From positions 208,326-272,325 of the forward strand of contig JAJFIC010000064.1 in NCBI GenBank assembly GCA_021775315.1: DNA of 64,000 bases. Direction: 5' to 3'. Position 1 is the first letter of the stretch. Each line of letters begins with the position of its first letter. The stretch is from Paracoccaceae bacterium. GTDB taxonomy: Bacteria; Pseudomonadota; Alphaproteobacteria; Rhodobacterales; Rhodobacteraceae. This document shows positions 17,922-26,577 of this stretch, piece after piece. The notes under the pieces were generated by a model, which was not told where the DNA came from, did not search any database, and saw only the letters and a list, made by a program, of their open reading frames with translations. Both the position numbers and the translations under genes were made by a program.

Positions 17922-18647
17922 ATGCGAAAACTATTTTGCCTTATGGTGTTGTCGCTGGCATCGCAACCAGCCTTTGGGCAAACCGCAACCCAGCCTTTGA
18001 TCTATGAAATAACCGCCAACGGATTTCACTATGGCGCGTTTTCTGTCACCTATGTCGAACAGGAAACCACCTATGATATGACTGCGACTGCTGATGCGCA
18101 GGGGCTTTTTGGTTTCATGCTCAGGGCGCATTACACGGGCACCGCCTCGGGGGTATTGCAAAACAGCGCAACGCGGCAATCCGAAGTGTTTGAAGCCACC
18201 TCAAAGCGGATTTTCAAAAGCCGCACATCGCGGGTGACGTTTTCCCAAGGCGTTCCCAAAAGCGTCAAGATATCACCAAAAAAACACCGCACGGAAATGT
18301 CTGACCCGGCGAAAATCACCCATCCTGTGATGGACCCGCTTAGTTATCTGGCCGGGATGGTTATCAATCGCGGTGACGCTTGCCCGGCGGTGGGCGATCT
18401 CTACGACGGGCGGCGCGTCACCCGGATCAGCTTTGTTCCAAGGCCGGACACCAAAGCTGATCTGATTTGCGACGGGACTTATGACATTGTCGCCGGGCCC
18501 GATCATTCGCTTAGGAAAGGGTATCGCCGCTTTGGCGTTGTGCTGGTTTATGCGCGCGCTGTGGGCGGTGAACTGACGCTGAGAAAGGCCGATTTCATAT
18601 CGGGCCGCAATTTGATTGAACTGGCCTTGCAGGAGGACGCCAAGTGA
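17922..18647 (+). CDS. DUF3108 domain-containing exported protein
   Basis: 241 aa with a signal peptide (MRKLFCLMVLSLASQPAFGQ, cleavage after AFG-Q plausible). The mature part is predominantly beta strand, with YEITANGFHYGAFSVTY near its start and VMDPLSYLAGMV in the middle, consistent with the DUF3108 family of periplasmic proteins. The frame is open far upstream through the aldo/keto reductase gene, but ATG 17922 with a signal peptide is the convincing start. Function unknown. Confidence 0.8.
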   Translation: MRKLFCLMVLSLASQPAFGQTATQPLIYEITANGFHYGAFSVTYVEQETTYDMTATADAQGLFGFMLRAHYTGTASGVLQNSATRQSEVFEATSKRIFKSRTSRVTFSQGVPKSVKISPKKHRTEMSDPAKITHPVMDPLSYLAGMVINRGDACPAVGDLYDGRRVTRISFVPRPDTKADLICDGTYDIVAGPDHSLRKGYRRFGVVLVYARAVGGELTLRKADFISGRNLIELALQEDAK

Positions 18648-19360
18648 CCAAAAGACAGACCCTGATCTATGACGGCCCCGGCGGACCTTTTGAAGGCACG
18701 TTGAGCCTACCGGACGTGCGAACCGAGCCTTTGCCGGGAGTTTTGGTTGTGCATGCCTTTGGCGGACAGTCAGAATTTGACAGCAAAAAGGCCGACGATC
18801 TGGCCGATATGGGCTATGTCGGCCTGGCCATTGATCTGTACGGTCAGGGCCGTCGAGGCAGCAATCCGGATGAGGCACGCGCCCTGATGGGCGAGCTGAC
18901 CGCCGACCGTATGGCATTGCGTCGGCGGATGCAGGCCGCCCTTGAAACCCTTAGGGCACGCCCTGAAGTCGACGCAGCCAAGACAGCCGCCATCGGGTTT
19001 TGTTTTGGCGGTAAATCAGTGCTGGATCTGGCCCGGTCGGGTTCTGACATCCTTGGGGTGGCCAGTTTTCATGGGGTTTACGATGCCCCGGACTTGCCGC
19101 GCGAAAACATCAGCGCCAAAATCCTGTTGCTGCACGGCTGGGACGACCCGTTGGTGCCGCCAGAAACCACCTTGGCCCTGACACAAGAACTTGACGCTGC
19201 TGGCGCGGATTGGGAGATTTGCGCCTATTCCGGCACCGGTCACGCCTTCACCAATCCGGCGGCCCAATCGCCCGAAACAGGCATGGCGCATCACCCGCGC
19301 AACGCCGCGCGGGCATGGGCCAGAATGGGCGATTTCCTGTCCGAACTGTTTGGCGAATAA
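18644..19360 (+). CDS. Dienelactone hydrolase family protein
   Basis: 238 aa alpha/beta hydrolase. The triad is visible: cysteine nucleophile in GFCFGGKS, aspartate in LLHGWDDPLVPP and histidine in GTGHAFTNP. The GTG start overlaps the DUF3108 stop (GTGA), so the two are coupled. Family members hydrolyse dienelactones or other small esters; the actual substrate is unknown. Confidence 0.9.
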   Translation: MTKRQTLIYDGPGGPFEGTLSLPDVRTEPLPGVLVVHAFGGQSEFDSKKADDLADMGYVGLAIDLYGQGRRGSNPDEARALMGELTADRMALRRRMQAALETLRARPEVDAAKTAAIGFCFGGKSVLDLARSGSDILGVASFHGVYDAPDLPRENISAKILLLHGWDDPLVPPETTLALTQELDAAGADWEICAYSGTGHAFTNPAAQSPETGMAHHPRNAARAWARMGDFLSELFGE

Positions 19361-19387
19361 CGGACGGTTTGAATTGGCAGTTGTGGC

Positions 19388-20023
19388 CTAGTCGCAAGTT
19401 AACGGAACCTTGGCATTGGCTGGTTTCAAAGGCACCCAATTTCGGGCTTGATAGCTCCAAATATACCAATTGTTGTTGGCACGTGCGACGCCGTGATAGC
19501 TTGTGAAAAAGGGCTGGTTGTCAAAATAGCTCATATTGGAAAAGCTACGAACAAACCCGTTAATTTCAACACAGGTGGCGTCTATCAGGGCGGCCTTTTT
19601 AAGCAACGTTCGGTCCGATATCCATCCCTGAAACCACAGTGCAGACATGATCGTGACGACGCCAAAGATGCATGGCACAATTGCTGCCCAGAGGCCACGA
19701 AGTCTGACGCTCACAATAAGTGAGATAACGGTCAAAAACGTGGCCGCGAAACACGCACCATAAAACCCAATGTGCCAAGCGTCCCAAATGAAGCCGGCGG
19801 TAAACAAGGGCGGCAGCAATGCGCCAAGCAGGAAGTCCAAAGGCAGGAACCCTGAGGGAATAACAATAAGAAAGGTCCAGTTTGCCACGACCAGAAAAAG
19901 ATAGGCTTGCGCCAGCGCCACAATCCAGCGGCGTTGATTTGCGACCACAAGTATCACGGCCAACGCTACCGGCATTGCCAAAATCCAGATCGCAACTACC
20001 GTAAGAATACCTGCGAAAGGCAT
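19388..20023 (-). CDS. Putative multi-pass membrane protein
   Basis: 211 aa, with hydrophobic segments at about residues 5-27, 35-57, 65-85 and 90-125, then a polar C-terminal domain of about 75 residues containing several tryptophans and two cysteines (DATCVEING and a terminal LTCD). It follows sdhB on the same strand with a 38-bp gap. I do not recognise the family. The base composition is somewhat more AT-rich than the sdh genes, suggesting a later addition to the operon end. Confidence 0.65.
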   Translation of the reverse strand: MPFAGILTVVAIWILAMPVALAVILVVANQRRWIVALAQAYLFLVVANWTFLIVIPSGFLPLDFLLGALLPPLFTAGFIWDAWHIGFYGACFAATFLTVISLIVSVRLRGLWAAIVPCIFGVVTIMSALWFQGWISDRTLLKKAALIDATCVEINGFVRSFSNMSYFDNQPFFTSYHGVARANNNWYIWSYQARNWVPLKPANAKVPLTCD

Positions 20024-20061
20024 GGTTTAAGCCTTTCTGTTTACTGAACCACCAAACGCAA

Positions 20062-20841
20062 TCAGATCGTCCGCTCGACCATCAGCTTTTTGATCTCGGC
20101 AATGGCTTTGGCCGGGTTCAGGCCTTTGGGGCAGGTCTGGGTGCAATTCATGATGGTGTGGCAACGGTAAAGCTTGAACGGATCCTGCAATTCGTCCAAC
20201 CGCTCGCCTGTCGCCTCGTCGCGGGAATCGATGATCCAGCGATAGGCGTGCAGCATTGCGGCCGGGCCAATGTAGCGGTCTGAGTTCCACCAATAGCTGG
20301 GGCAGCTTGTCGAACAACAGGCGCACATCACGCATTCATAAAGGCCGTCCAGCTTTTTGCGATCACTGATTGATTGCTTCCACTCATCCGCCGGGCGATT
20401 GGTTTTGGTTTCAAGCCACGGCATGATCGAGGCGTGCTGGGCATAGAAATGCGTCAGGTCCGGGATCAGGTCCTTGACCACGGGCATATGCGGCAGCGGG
20501 TAGATTTTTACGTCGCCCTTGACCTCGTCCATGCCATAAATACAGGCGAGCGTATTGATGCCGTCAACGTTCATGGCGCAGGAGCCGCAAATACCCTCGC
20601 GGCACGAGCGCCGGAAGGTCAGGGTCGGGTCGACCTCGCTTTTGATCTTGATCAGCGCGTCCAGGATCATCGGGCCGCAATTGTCCAGGTCCACGAAATA
20701 CGTGTCTACCCGAGGATTAGCCCCGGTATCCGGGTCATAACGATAGATTTTGAAGGCGCGGGTATTTTTCGCCCCGGCAGGTTTCGGCCAGGTCTTGCCA
20801 ACGGTGATGCGAGAGTTCTTGGGTAATGTCAGTTCGACCAT
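20062..20841 (-). CDS. sdhB: Succinate dehydrogenase iron-sulfur subunit
   Basis: 259 aa counted from ATG 20841 ([18 protein letters not shown]). It carries electrons from the flavin of SdhA to quinone through three iron-sulfur clusters. The [2Fe-2S] ligands are in [15 protein letters not shown], and the [4Fe-4S] and [3Fe-4S] ligands are in [16 protein letters not shown] and [20 protein letters not shown]. It is separated from sdhA by a sulfotransferase gene, which is unusual. Confidence 0.97.
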   Translation of the reverse strand: MVELTLPKNSRITVGKTWPKPAGAKNTRAFKIYRYDPDTGANPRVDTYFVDLDNCGPMILDALIKIKSEVDPTLTFRRSCREGICGSCAMNVDGINTLACIYGMDEVKGDVKIYPLPHMPVVKDLIPDLTHFYAQHASIMPWLETKTNRPADEWKQSISDRKKLDGLYECVMCACCSTSCPSYWWNSDRYIGPAAMLHAYRWIIDSRDEATGERLDELQDPFKLYRCHTIMNCTQTCPKGLNPAKAIAEIKKLMVERTI

Positions 20842-20884
20842 TTCGTGACCTCTGTCTTCTTTCTTTGGGTGGCACACGCCACCT

Positions 20885-21676
20885 TTATGCGTTTAACTGG
20901 TTCAGCCAATTCTTGTTTTTCTCATATCCAAGCGCGATCAGATCATCGCCGTAATCGCGTTGGTAAATCTGGGCAACCGCACGCGGCAGGGCGGTTTTCC
21001 ACTGCGCCGCATGGCCTGCGCGCACATGCAGATTGACCCGCGTGTCGCGACTATTGGGTGCCTTCAGGCCGCCAAACAGGCTGTTATTCCAGAATATCTG
21101 CCGACCTTTGGCGATTTCAGCCTCGGTAAAACCAAAACAACGCAGGGCGTTTTCAAACAGGCCGCAGGTTTCGTCTTTTATCAGATCCTCGTAGCGTAGT
21201 TCGATATTGCCGGGACGTTGATAATCCCAGTCGCGCATTTGGCTTATCGTTTCGCGATGTTTGTGGCCCATCTCAAATTGCAGGCGGGCCGCGTCGTCAG
21301 GCAGCGATATCAGATGTTCCTGATAGGTCATGCCGTTCAGATCTTCGCGCGGGCTGTGCAGGAATTCTTCGCCGCCAACCGGGGCGATCTGGTGGTATTT
21401 CATACCGGAAATCAACACATCGCGCGGATCGCGGATCATGTGCAACACCCGCGTCGTGCCTTGTTTCAGCAGATCAGGCGGGAATTTTGACGACCAGTTA
21501 AACAACAACGCCCGGCCTTGTTGCGGAATGCGGCTAAGCGGGGTCGAGCGGTGCACAAACATCGAAAAGATGCCCAATTCGCGCGCTATGGCGCGGAAAA
21601 CCCGGCGCATCCAGATCGTGCCGGTCTTGTGATGGGTGCCGACGCATAAAAGGCGCGGGGCTGTGGGTTCAATCAA
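20885..21676 (-). CDS. Sulfotransferase domain protein inside the sdh operon
   Basis: 263 aa. The PAPS 5'-phosphosulfate loop is [13 protein letters not shown] (residues 14-26, with K17, G19, T20 and W22). The 3'-phosphate motif is [14 protein letters not shown] (from R82, with S90). A later RYEDLIKDE matches the sulfotransferase region after the core. It should transfer sulfate from PAPS to a hydroxyl or amine; the acceptor is unknown. It lies 37 bp after sdhA and 43 bp before sdhB on the same strand, so it is likely co-transcribed with them. Nothing in SDH biogenesis is known to need a sulfotransferase. Confidence 0.82.
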   Translation of the reverse strand: MIEPTAPRLLCVGTHHKTGTIWMRRVFRAIARELGIFSMFVHRSTPLSRIPQQGRALLFNWSSKFPPDLLKQGTTRVLHMIRDPRDVLISGMKYHQIAPVGGEEFLHSPREDLNGMTYQEHLISLPDDAARLQFEMGHKHRETISQMRDWDYQRPGNIELRYEDLIKDETCGLFENALRCFGFTEAEIAKGRQIFWNNSLFGGLKAPNSRDTRVNLHVRAGHAAQWKTALPRAVAQIYQRDYGDDLIALGYEKNKNWLNQLNA

Positions 21677-21713
21677 ATTCCGCCTCCTTTCCTGTCAGCA
21701 GCCCAGTGGGCGA

Positions 21714-23519
21714 TCAATAAACCCGGGCTTTGGGCGCGATTTTCTTAATGTCGATGCCGCCGTCTTTTGCCGCCATTTGCGGCTTAAGATGCACGTCGCG
21801 ATAGGTCAGCGAAACCTCTGCCCCATCAACACGCGCCAGCGAATGCTTGCGCCAAGTTTTGTCATCCCGATCCGGGTAATCCTCGTGCGCGTGGGCGCCG
21901 CGGCTTTCCTTGCGGGCCTCAGCGGCAACAATCGTAGCCATCGCATTTGGCATCAGGTTGGTCAGTTCCAGCGTTTCCATCAGGTCGCTGTTCCAGACCA
22001 ACGAGCGGTCCGTGACCTTAAGATCACCAATCTTCGCAGCGACTTCTTTCATTTTCACAACGCCCTCGGCCAGCGTTTTGTCGGTGCGGAACACCGCCGC
22101 ATCCGCCTGCATGGTTTTTTGCATTTCCAAGCGTAAATCAGCGGTTGCCGTGCCGCCATTGGCATGGCGTAAGTCGTCAAAACGATCCATCGCGGCCTCG
22201 ACCGAGGCTTCGTTCAATTCGCGGTTTGCGGACTCAGGATCGACAATCTTGCCCGCCCGGATCGCAGCCGCACGACCAAAGACAACCAGATCGATTAACG
22301 AGTTTGATCCAAGCCGGTTGGCCCCATGCACCGAGGCACAACCCGCCTCGCCCACAGCCATAAGGCCGGGCAGAATGCGGTCGTGATCGCTGTCGGAGGG
22401 GTCAAGCACTTCGCCCCAGTAATTGGTCGGAATGCCGCCCATATTGTAATGCACCGTCGGCAAAACCGGAATCGGGCTTTGGGTGACGTCAACGCCGGCA
22501 AAAATCTTGGCGCTTTCGGAAATACCCGGCAAGCGTTCAGCCAAGGCTTCGGCTGGCAGGTGATTCAGGTTCAGGTGGATGTGATCCTTGTTCGGCCCAA
22601 TGCCGCGCCCTTCGCGGATTTCCAGCGTCATGCAGCGCGATACAACATCGCGCGAGGCGAGGTCTTTGTAAGTCGGCGCATAGCGTTCCATGAACCGTTC
22701 GCCTTCGGAATTGGTCAGATACCCGCCCTCGCCGCGCGCGCCTTCGGTAATCAGAACGCCTGCGCCGTACACGCCGGTTGGGTGAAACTGCACAAACTCC
22801 ATATCCTGAAGCGGCAGGCCCTGACGCGCAACCATGCCACCGCCATCGCCGGTGCAGGTATGTGCGGATGTGGCGCTGAAATAAGCGCGGCCATAACCAC
22901 CGGTCGCCTGCACCACCATCTTGGCATTAAAGCGGTGGATCGTACCGTCATCCAGTTTCCAGGCGATAACGCCCTGACAGGTGCCGTCTTTGTCCATGAT
23001 CAGGTCAATGGCGAAATATTCGATAAAGAATTCCGCCTTTTGCTTCAGGCTTTGGCCGTAAAGCGTGTGCAAAATGGCGTGACCGGTGCGGTCGGCAGCA
23101 GCGCAAGTACGCTGCACGGGTGGGCCTTCGCCAAATTCGGTGGTGTGACCGCCAAAGGGCCGCTGGTAGATTTTGCCAGATTCGGTGCGGGAAAACGGCA
23201 CGCCGTAATGTTCCAGCTCGTAAACCGCTTTCGGGGCTTCTTGGGCCAGATATTCCATCGCATCCGTATCGCCCAGCCAATCGCTGCCCTTTACGGTGTC
23301 ATACATGTGCCAGTGCCAGTGGTCCGGCCCCATATTGCTGAGGCTGGCAGCGATGCCGCCCTGTGCCGCCACTGTGTGGCTGCGGGTTGGGAACACTTTG
23401 GTGATACAGGCTGTTTTCAGACCCTGTTCAGCCATGCCGAGCGTAGCGCGCAAACCGGCACCACCGGCCCCGACAACAACAACGTCATAAGTGTGATCTA
23501 CGTATTCATATGCGGACAT
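21714..23519 (-). CDS. sdhA: Succinate dehydrogenase flavoprotein subunit
   Basis: 601 aa catalytic subunit oxidising succinate to fumarate. The N-terminal FAD-binding motif is [14 protein letters not shown] (about residues 15-28). The covalent FAD histidine is in [15 protein letters not shown]. The capping domain includes [17 protein letters not shown], and active-site segments include [20 protein letters not shown] and [15 protein letters not shown]. The C-terminal [11 protein letters not shown] is also typical. It is encoded between sdhD (17-bp gap) and the sulfotransferase. Confidence 0.98.
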   Translation of the reverse strand: MSAYEYVDHTYDVVVVGAGGAGLRATLGMAEQGLKTACITKVFPTRSHTVAAQGGIAASLSNMGPDHWHWHMYDTVKGSDWLGDTDAMEYLAQEAPKAVYELEHYGVPFSRTESGKIYQRPFGGHTTEFGEGPPVQRTCAAADRTGHAILHTLYGQSLKQKAEFFIEYFAIDLIMDKDGTCQGVIAWKLDDGTIHRFNAKMVVQATGGYGRAYFSATSAHTCTGDGGGMVARQGLPLQDMEFVQFHPTGVYGAGVLITEGARGEGGYLTNSEGERFMERYAPTYKDLASRDVVSRCMTLEIREGRGIGPNKDHIHLNLNHLPAEALAERLPGISESAKIFAGVDVTQSPIPVLPTVHYNMGGIPTNYWGEVLDPSDSDHDRILPGLMAVGEAGCASVHGANRLGSNSLIDLVVFGRAAAIRAGKIVDPESANRELNEASVEAAMDRFDDLRHANGGTATADLRLEMQKTMQADAAVFRTDKTLAEGVVKMKEVAAKIGDLKVTDRSLVWNSDLMETLELTNLMPNAMATIVAAEARKESRGAHAHEDYPDRDDKTWRKHSLARVDGAEVSLTYRDVHLKPQMAAKDGGIDIKKIAPKARVY

Positions 23520-23536
23520 TGAGAATTCTCCGAATC

Positions 23537-23917
23537 TCAGGCGCCAAGCGCGATTTTTGCGACGGCAAAGGCACCGGCGACAGCGAAACCGCGCCAGACA
23601 AGGGCGTTGGCAATCATGGTTATCATCAGGGTGCGCTCGCTGTGAATATAGTCAACGATCACTTCCTGCATCCCCAGACGCAGGTGGCGAAACGCGACGA
23701 CGAAAAAGCCAATGGCGATCAGCGCGTGAAACGGGTGGCTATAGGTGGCCAAAACGGCGTCGTGACCAGCCCCCAGCGATTTCATGAAAGGGTACAGGAA
23801 CATCGCACCAAGCGGGATCAAAGCAATCGCCGTCAGACGCTGGGAAACCCAGTGACCGGTGCCGTCTTTTGCAGACCCAAGACCGGCAACACCTTTGTAA
23901 TCAGTTTTGAAAGACAT
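23537..23917 (-). CDS. sdhD: Succinate dehydrogenase membrane anchor subunit
   Basis: 126 aa with three transmembrane helices, and the N-terminus [20 protein letters not shown] that matches alphaproteobacterial SdhD. The heme/quinone-region histidine is in [20 protein letters not shown]. It is placed between sdhC (12-bp gap) and sdhA as expected. Confidence 0.94.
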   Translation of the reverse strand: MSFKTDYKGVAGLGSAKDGTGHWVSQRLTAIALIPLGAMFLYPFMKSLGAGHDAVLATYSHPFHALIAIGFFVVAFRHLRLGMQEVIVDYIHSERTLMITMIANALVWRGFAVAGAFAVAKIALGA

Positions 23918-23929
23918 AACCGGGCCTCC

Positions 23930-24316
23930 TTACAGGGTCAGATAAATTGACAGGGTGGTGAACAGGACCGACAGGATCATCACATACCAGCCGGTGCGCG
24001 CAGATTGACCCAGACCAAGCCCTTTGGCCATGTCCCAACGCAGGTGCCGGACCCCGTTGAAAAAGTGATACCAGAACGCCCAAAGGGACACGAACAGCAC
24101 GAACGAGCCGACCCACGAGGTCAGCAGTCCGTCGACAAAGGCAAAATAGCTGGCCGAGGTTGCGGCAGCCAGAAACCACCAGACCAAAAGAGCGGCGGTG
24201 AAGGCCATGCCGACACCGGTGATGCGGTGCACGATCGACATCATCATGCCCATTTCGCGGCGATAAATCGTCAGATGCGGCGAAAGCGGTCGGTTTGTGT
24301 TTGATGTTTCAGCCAT
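23930..24316 (-). CDS. sdhC: Succinate dehydrogenase cytochrome b556 subunit
   Basis: 128 aa with three transmembrane helices. Family motifs are RPLSPHLTIYR at the N-terminus, SIVHRITGVGM (S-x-x-HR-x-TG) and the heme-ligand region WYHFFNGVRHLRWDM. It is first in the sdh operon. A GTATACAA site lies 161 bp upstream (24477-24484), matching sites before mdh and sucC. Confidence 0.96.
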   Translation of the reverse strand: MAETSNTNRPLSPHLTIYRREMGMMMSIVHRITGVGMAFTAALLVWWFLAAATSASYFAFVDGLLTSWVGSFVLFVSLWAFWYHFFNGVRHLRWDMAKGLGLGQSARTGWYVMILSVLFTTLSIYLTL

Positions 24317-24476
24317 AAAGGCCCCCTGTCTTAATTCGCCAGAGCCACGTTCAATGCACCTTTGTCAGGTGTGCGGCTCTTTCCTTTTGTTTATACGCGC
24401 AAAGCACCCCGAAAACCATTTTATACTTTCCGGCCTGCGCGCCAAGGCGGGTTGCTGTGCGCCTCTTATGCGCTGA

Positions 24477-24484
24477 TTGTATAC
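24477..24484 (-). promoter_or_regulatory. GTATACAA candidate operator upstream of sdhC
   Basis: On the minus strand the site reads TTGGTATACAATCA. The same GTATACAA core lies upstream of mdh (53900-53907) and sucC (55052-55059). The palindromic GTATAC centre is of a kind recognised by GntR-family regulators. The match is seen; regulation is inferred. Confidence 0.45.
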
Positions 24485-24527
24485 CAAGATAAACCAAAAA
24501 ACGCTTACGGCGACAAAATTGCCCGGC

Positions 24528-25277
24528 TCACTCGGTAAACAGCTCGGCTAATTCGGCGCAAATTGTGATTTGGGCGCTGTCCGGATCGTAATAAGCATTC
24601 GCCTCGCCACACTGACCAAACAAAACATCAAGTGCAAATGCCGGGCTGAGGGAATCGTTCAATATGTCAACCTCGACGGACAAGGCACTAAGCACCGCTT
24701 GCTGGGCTTCGTTGCGCGGCTGATCCACCACATGCAGCGTTAGCCAAGGGCCTGCATCGGGGCGGAATTCCGCCTCGTCCAAAATCGGCCCCCAGCTTTC
24801 TTCAGCCAAAGTGTATTCCTGCGGGCAGGTTTGCTGGCGTGCTTCGGGCAATTCCTGTTCATCCGCGATGCCTTTGCGCCGGTCAGGGTCTGCCCCGTAA
24901 TGCAAACACAGGATCGTGTAATAGCGTTGCAGGTCCAGCCCGTGCAGGTCCCAAAAGGCAAGTTCATAGCCTTCCTGCTGCGCCGTTTGCGCCATGTAGG
25001 AAAAGTTATCCGCCGCCGCCAGCATGATGAATTCGTTGTCATCCTCATTATTGATGGTTTCTGACAGCACGACGCCCAAAACGTCTGCGGCGTCTTCTTC
25101 CTGACCGAAAACCGGTAAACGCAGCAGATCAATCAGCGCGTGCCCCAGTTCGTGATAGGTGAAGAAAATCGTGTTGGCCTGAATGTAATCCTGTTCTTCG
25201 TGGCTTAGGGATTGGGATTGTGCGGCAAACGGTGTCAGGCAGATCACCAGCAAAGTCATGAGTATACGTCTGGTCAC
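24528..25277 (-). CDS. DUF4344-type exported metallopeptidase
   Basis: 249 aa with a signal peptide (MTRRILMTLLVICLTPFAAQ). The zinc site is HELGHALIDLL, an HExxH motif, followed by EEDAADVLGV, which supplies a further acidic ligand as in DUF4344 proteins. The C-terminal half has paired cysteines (FGQCGE and TICAEL). It is probably periplasmic; the substrate is unknown. Confidence 0.82.
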   Translation of the reverse strand: MTRRILMTLLVICLTPFAAQSQSLSHEEQDYIQANTIFFTYHELGHALIDLLRLPVFGQEEDAADVLGVVLSETINNEDDNEFIMLAAADNFSYMAQTAQQEGYELAFWDLHGLDLQRYYTILCLHYGADPDRRKGIADEQELPEARQQTCPQEYTLAEESWGPILDEAEFRPDAGPWLTLHVVDQPRNEAQQAVLSALSVEVDILNDSLSPAFALDVLFGQCGEANAYYDPDSAQITICAELAELFTE

Positions 25278-25320
25278 GATTGCCCCTGTCTGAACGAAGA
25301 AATGATCGGCTTGGCGGCAA

Positions 25321-26496
25321 TCATAGCGCAGATTTCGGGCAATCCCAAGTCACATCCTGAAGGCCCGCAAGGCGCGCGAACCGCATGAGTTCGGCATCAA
25401 GCTTGTTGAACCGCACGTCAGGCCATTTCACGCCGTTTTCTGCCCAAAACCCGGTGATCCACATTTTACCCGCCGCCCGGTCAGCCTTGATTTCCATGCG
25501 CCCGACAAAACGATCCCCTTCGAGCAACGGATAGACGTAATAGCCCCAGATCCGACGGGCCTTTGGCACGAACATTTCGTTACGATAGTCAAATCCGAAT
25601 AAACGTCGCAGGCGAATACGGTCGCGGATTGCCGGATCAAACGGGTTGAGTATGCGCAACCGGGTGCTGGCGGGGGCAGCGTTGGCCAAGCGGGTTTCGA
25701 TATCGGCGGGCGCAAAACCGGCGGTCAGTGTTTTGTCGGCCCCTTCGATCAACACGGGGCGCAAATCGCTTTGTCGCGCGATCCAGTCTTTGACTTCACG
25801 CGCATCCGTCGCGGCCCAAAAACGTTGAACCTCGCCCTGATTGGCAAAGCTTAGCCGATCAAGGGCTGCGTCGCACAGCCAATTGATCTGGGTGCGCGCG
25901 GTTTGGTTTTGTTCGCGATGCTCGCCGGGAATAACCCGTTCTGTCAGATCATAAAACTTGGTGAAATTTTCCCGGTGCGAGGTGGATAAAACACCAGCAT
26001 ACCACATCTGATCGAGCGCCTTTTTATGCGGCGGTCTGGCCCACATTTCACGCGGCCCGGTGATTTTGGTGTCAAAAGCATGGGTTGAAAGCGGGCCTTC
26101 ATCGGCAATTCGGGCGTGAATGGCGCGGATATGTTTGCGGCCCAGCCCGGATTGATACCAATCATGTTGGGCGACTTTGTCGCCGAGGCGGCGAAACTGG
26201 CGCTGCCACATGGGGTAAAACTCCATCGGAATCAGGCTGGCGTCATGGGTGAAATGTTCAAATATCGCGCGATCATTCGCCAATGCTGACCATAACATAG
26301 GTTCGCGGTAATTCTGATTGCGGCTCCAGATTATATGATGGTGGGCGCGGGTGACGTTTCGGATGGTGTCGATCTGAACAAAGCCCAGCCGTTTTATTAT
26401 TGCCATCAGATCCAACGGCCCGGTCGGTGTGTCCGCCAGCCCGTTGGTTGCCAGCCACAAGCGACGGGCGTCGCGGTTTTTGATAACGTGCGGCAT
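25321..26496 (-). CDS. YcaQ-type DNA interstrand-crosslink glycosylase (HTH_42)
   Basis: 391 aa of the winged-helix YcaQ/AlkX family, which unhooks alkylated bases and interstrand crosslinks. The catalytic Q-x-D motif is present in FVQIDTIRNVTRAHHHI (about residues 39-55). Further on are FEHFTHDASLIPMEFYPMW and FDYRNEMFVPKARRIWGYYV, both typical. It is likely cytoplasmic. It lies downstream of an ALDH gene on the same strand, separated by a copy of the post-gene repeat. Confidence 0.87.
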   Translation of the reverse strand: MPHVIKNRDARRLWLATNGLADTPTGPLDLMAIIKRLGFVQIDTIRNVTRAHHHIIWSRNQNYREPMLWSALANDRAIFEHFTHDASLIPMEFYPMWQRQFRRLGDKVAQHDWYQSGLGRKHIRAIHARIADEGPLSTHAFDTKITGPREMWARPPHKKALDQMWYAGVLSTSHRENFTKFYDLTERVIPGEHREQNQTARTQINWLCDAALDRLSFANQGEVQRFWAATDAREVKDWIARQSDLRPVLIEGADKTLTAGFAPADIETRLANAAPASTRLRILNPFDPAIRDRIRLRRLFGFDYRNEMFVPKARRIWGYYVYPLLEGDRFVGRMEIKADRAAGKMWITGFWAENGVKWPDVRFNKLDAELMRFARLAGLQDVTWDCPKSAL

Positions 26497-26538
26497 GGGT
26501 GTTATCCGTTCAACTGGCGCATGGAATTAAGCGACGGA

Positions 26539-26571
26539 GCCTCCGGCGGGAGTATTTTGGGGAACAATGAG
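26539..26571 (+). repeat. Post-gene motif copy with CTCCGG/CCGGCG stem
   Basis: On the plus strand GCCTCCGGCGGGAGTATTTT is followed by GGGGAACAATGAG. It sits between the ALDH stop (26578) and the YcaQ-type start (26496) and matches copies at 15980 and 37378. Confidence 0.7.
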
Positions 26572-26577
26572 GGCAAG

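Noticed and set aside
17469..18647. Long frame from inside the aldo/keto reductase into the DUF3108 gene
   Set aside because: The upstream part is an out-of-frame shadow of the reductase. A signal peptide begins at ATG 17922.
23120..23522. Several long plus-strand frames opposite sdhA (for example 22326-23522)
   Set aside because: They are antisense shadows of a GC-rich conserved gene with no protein-like features.
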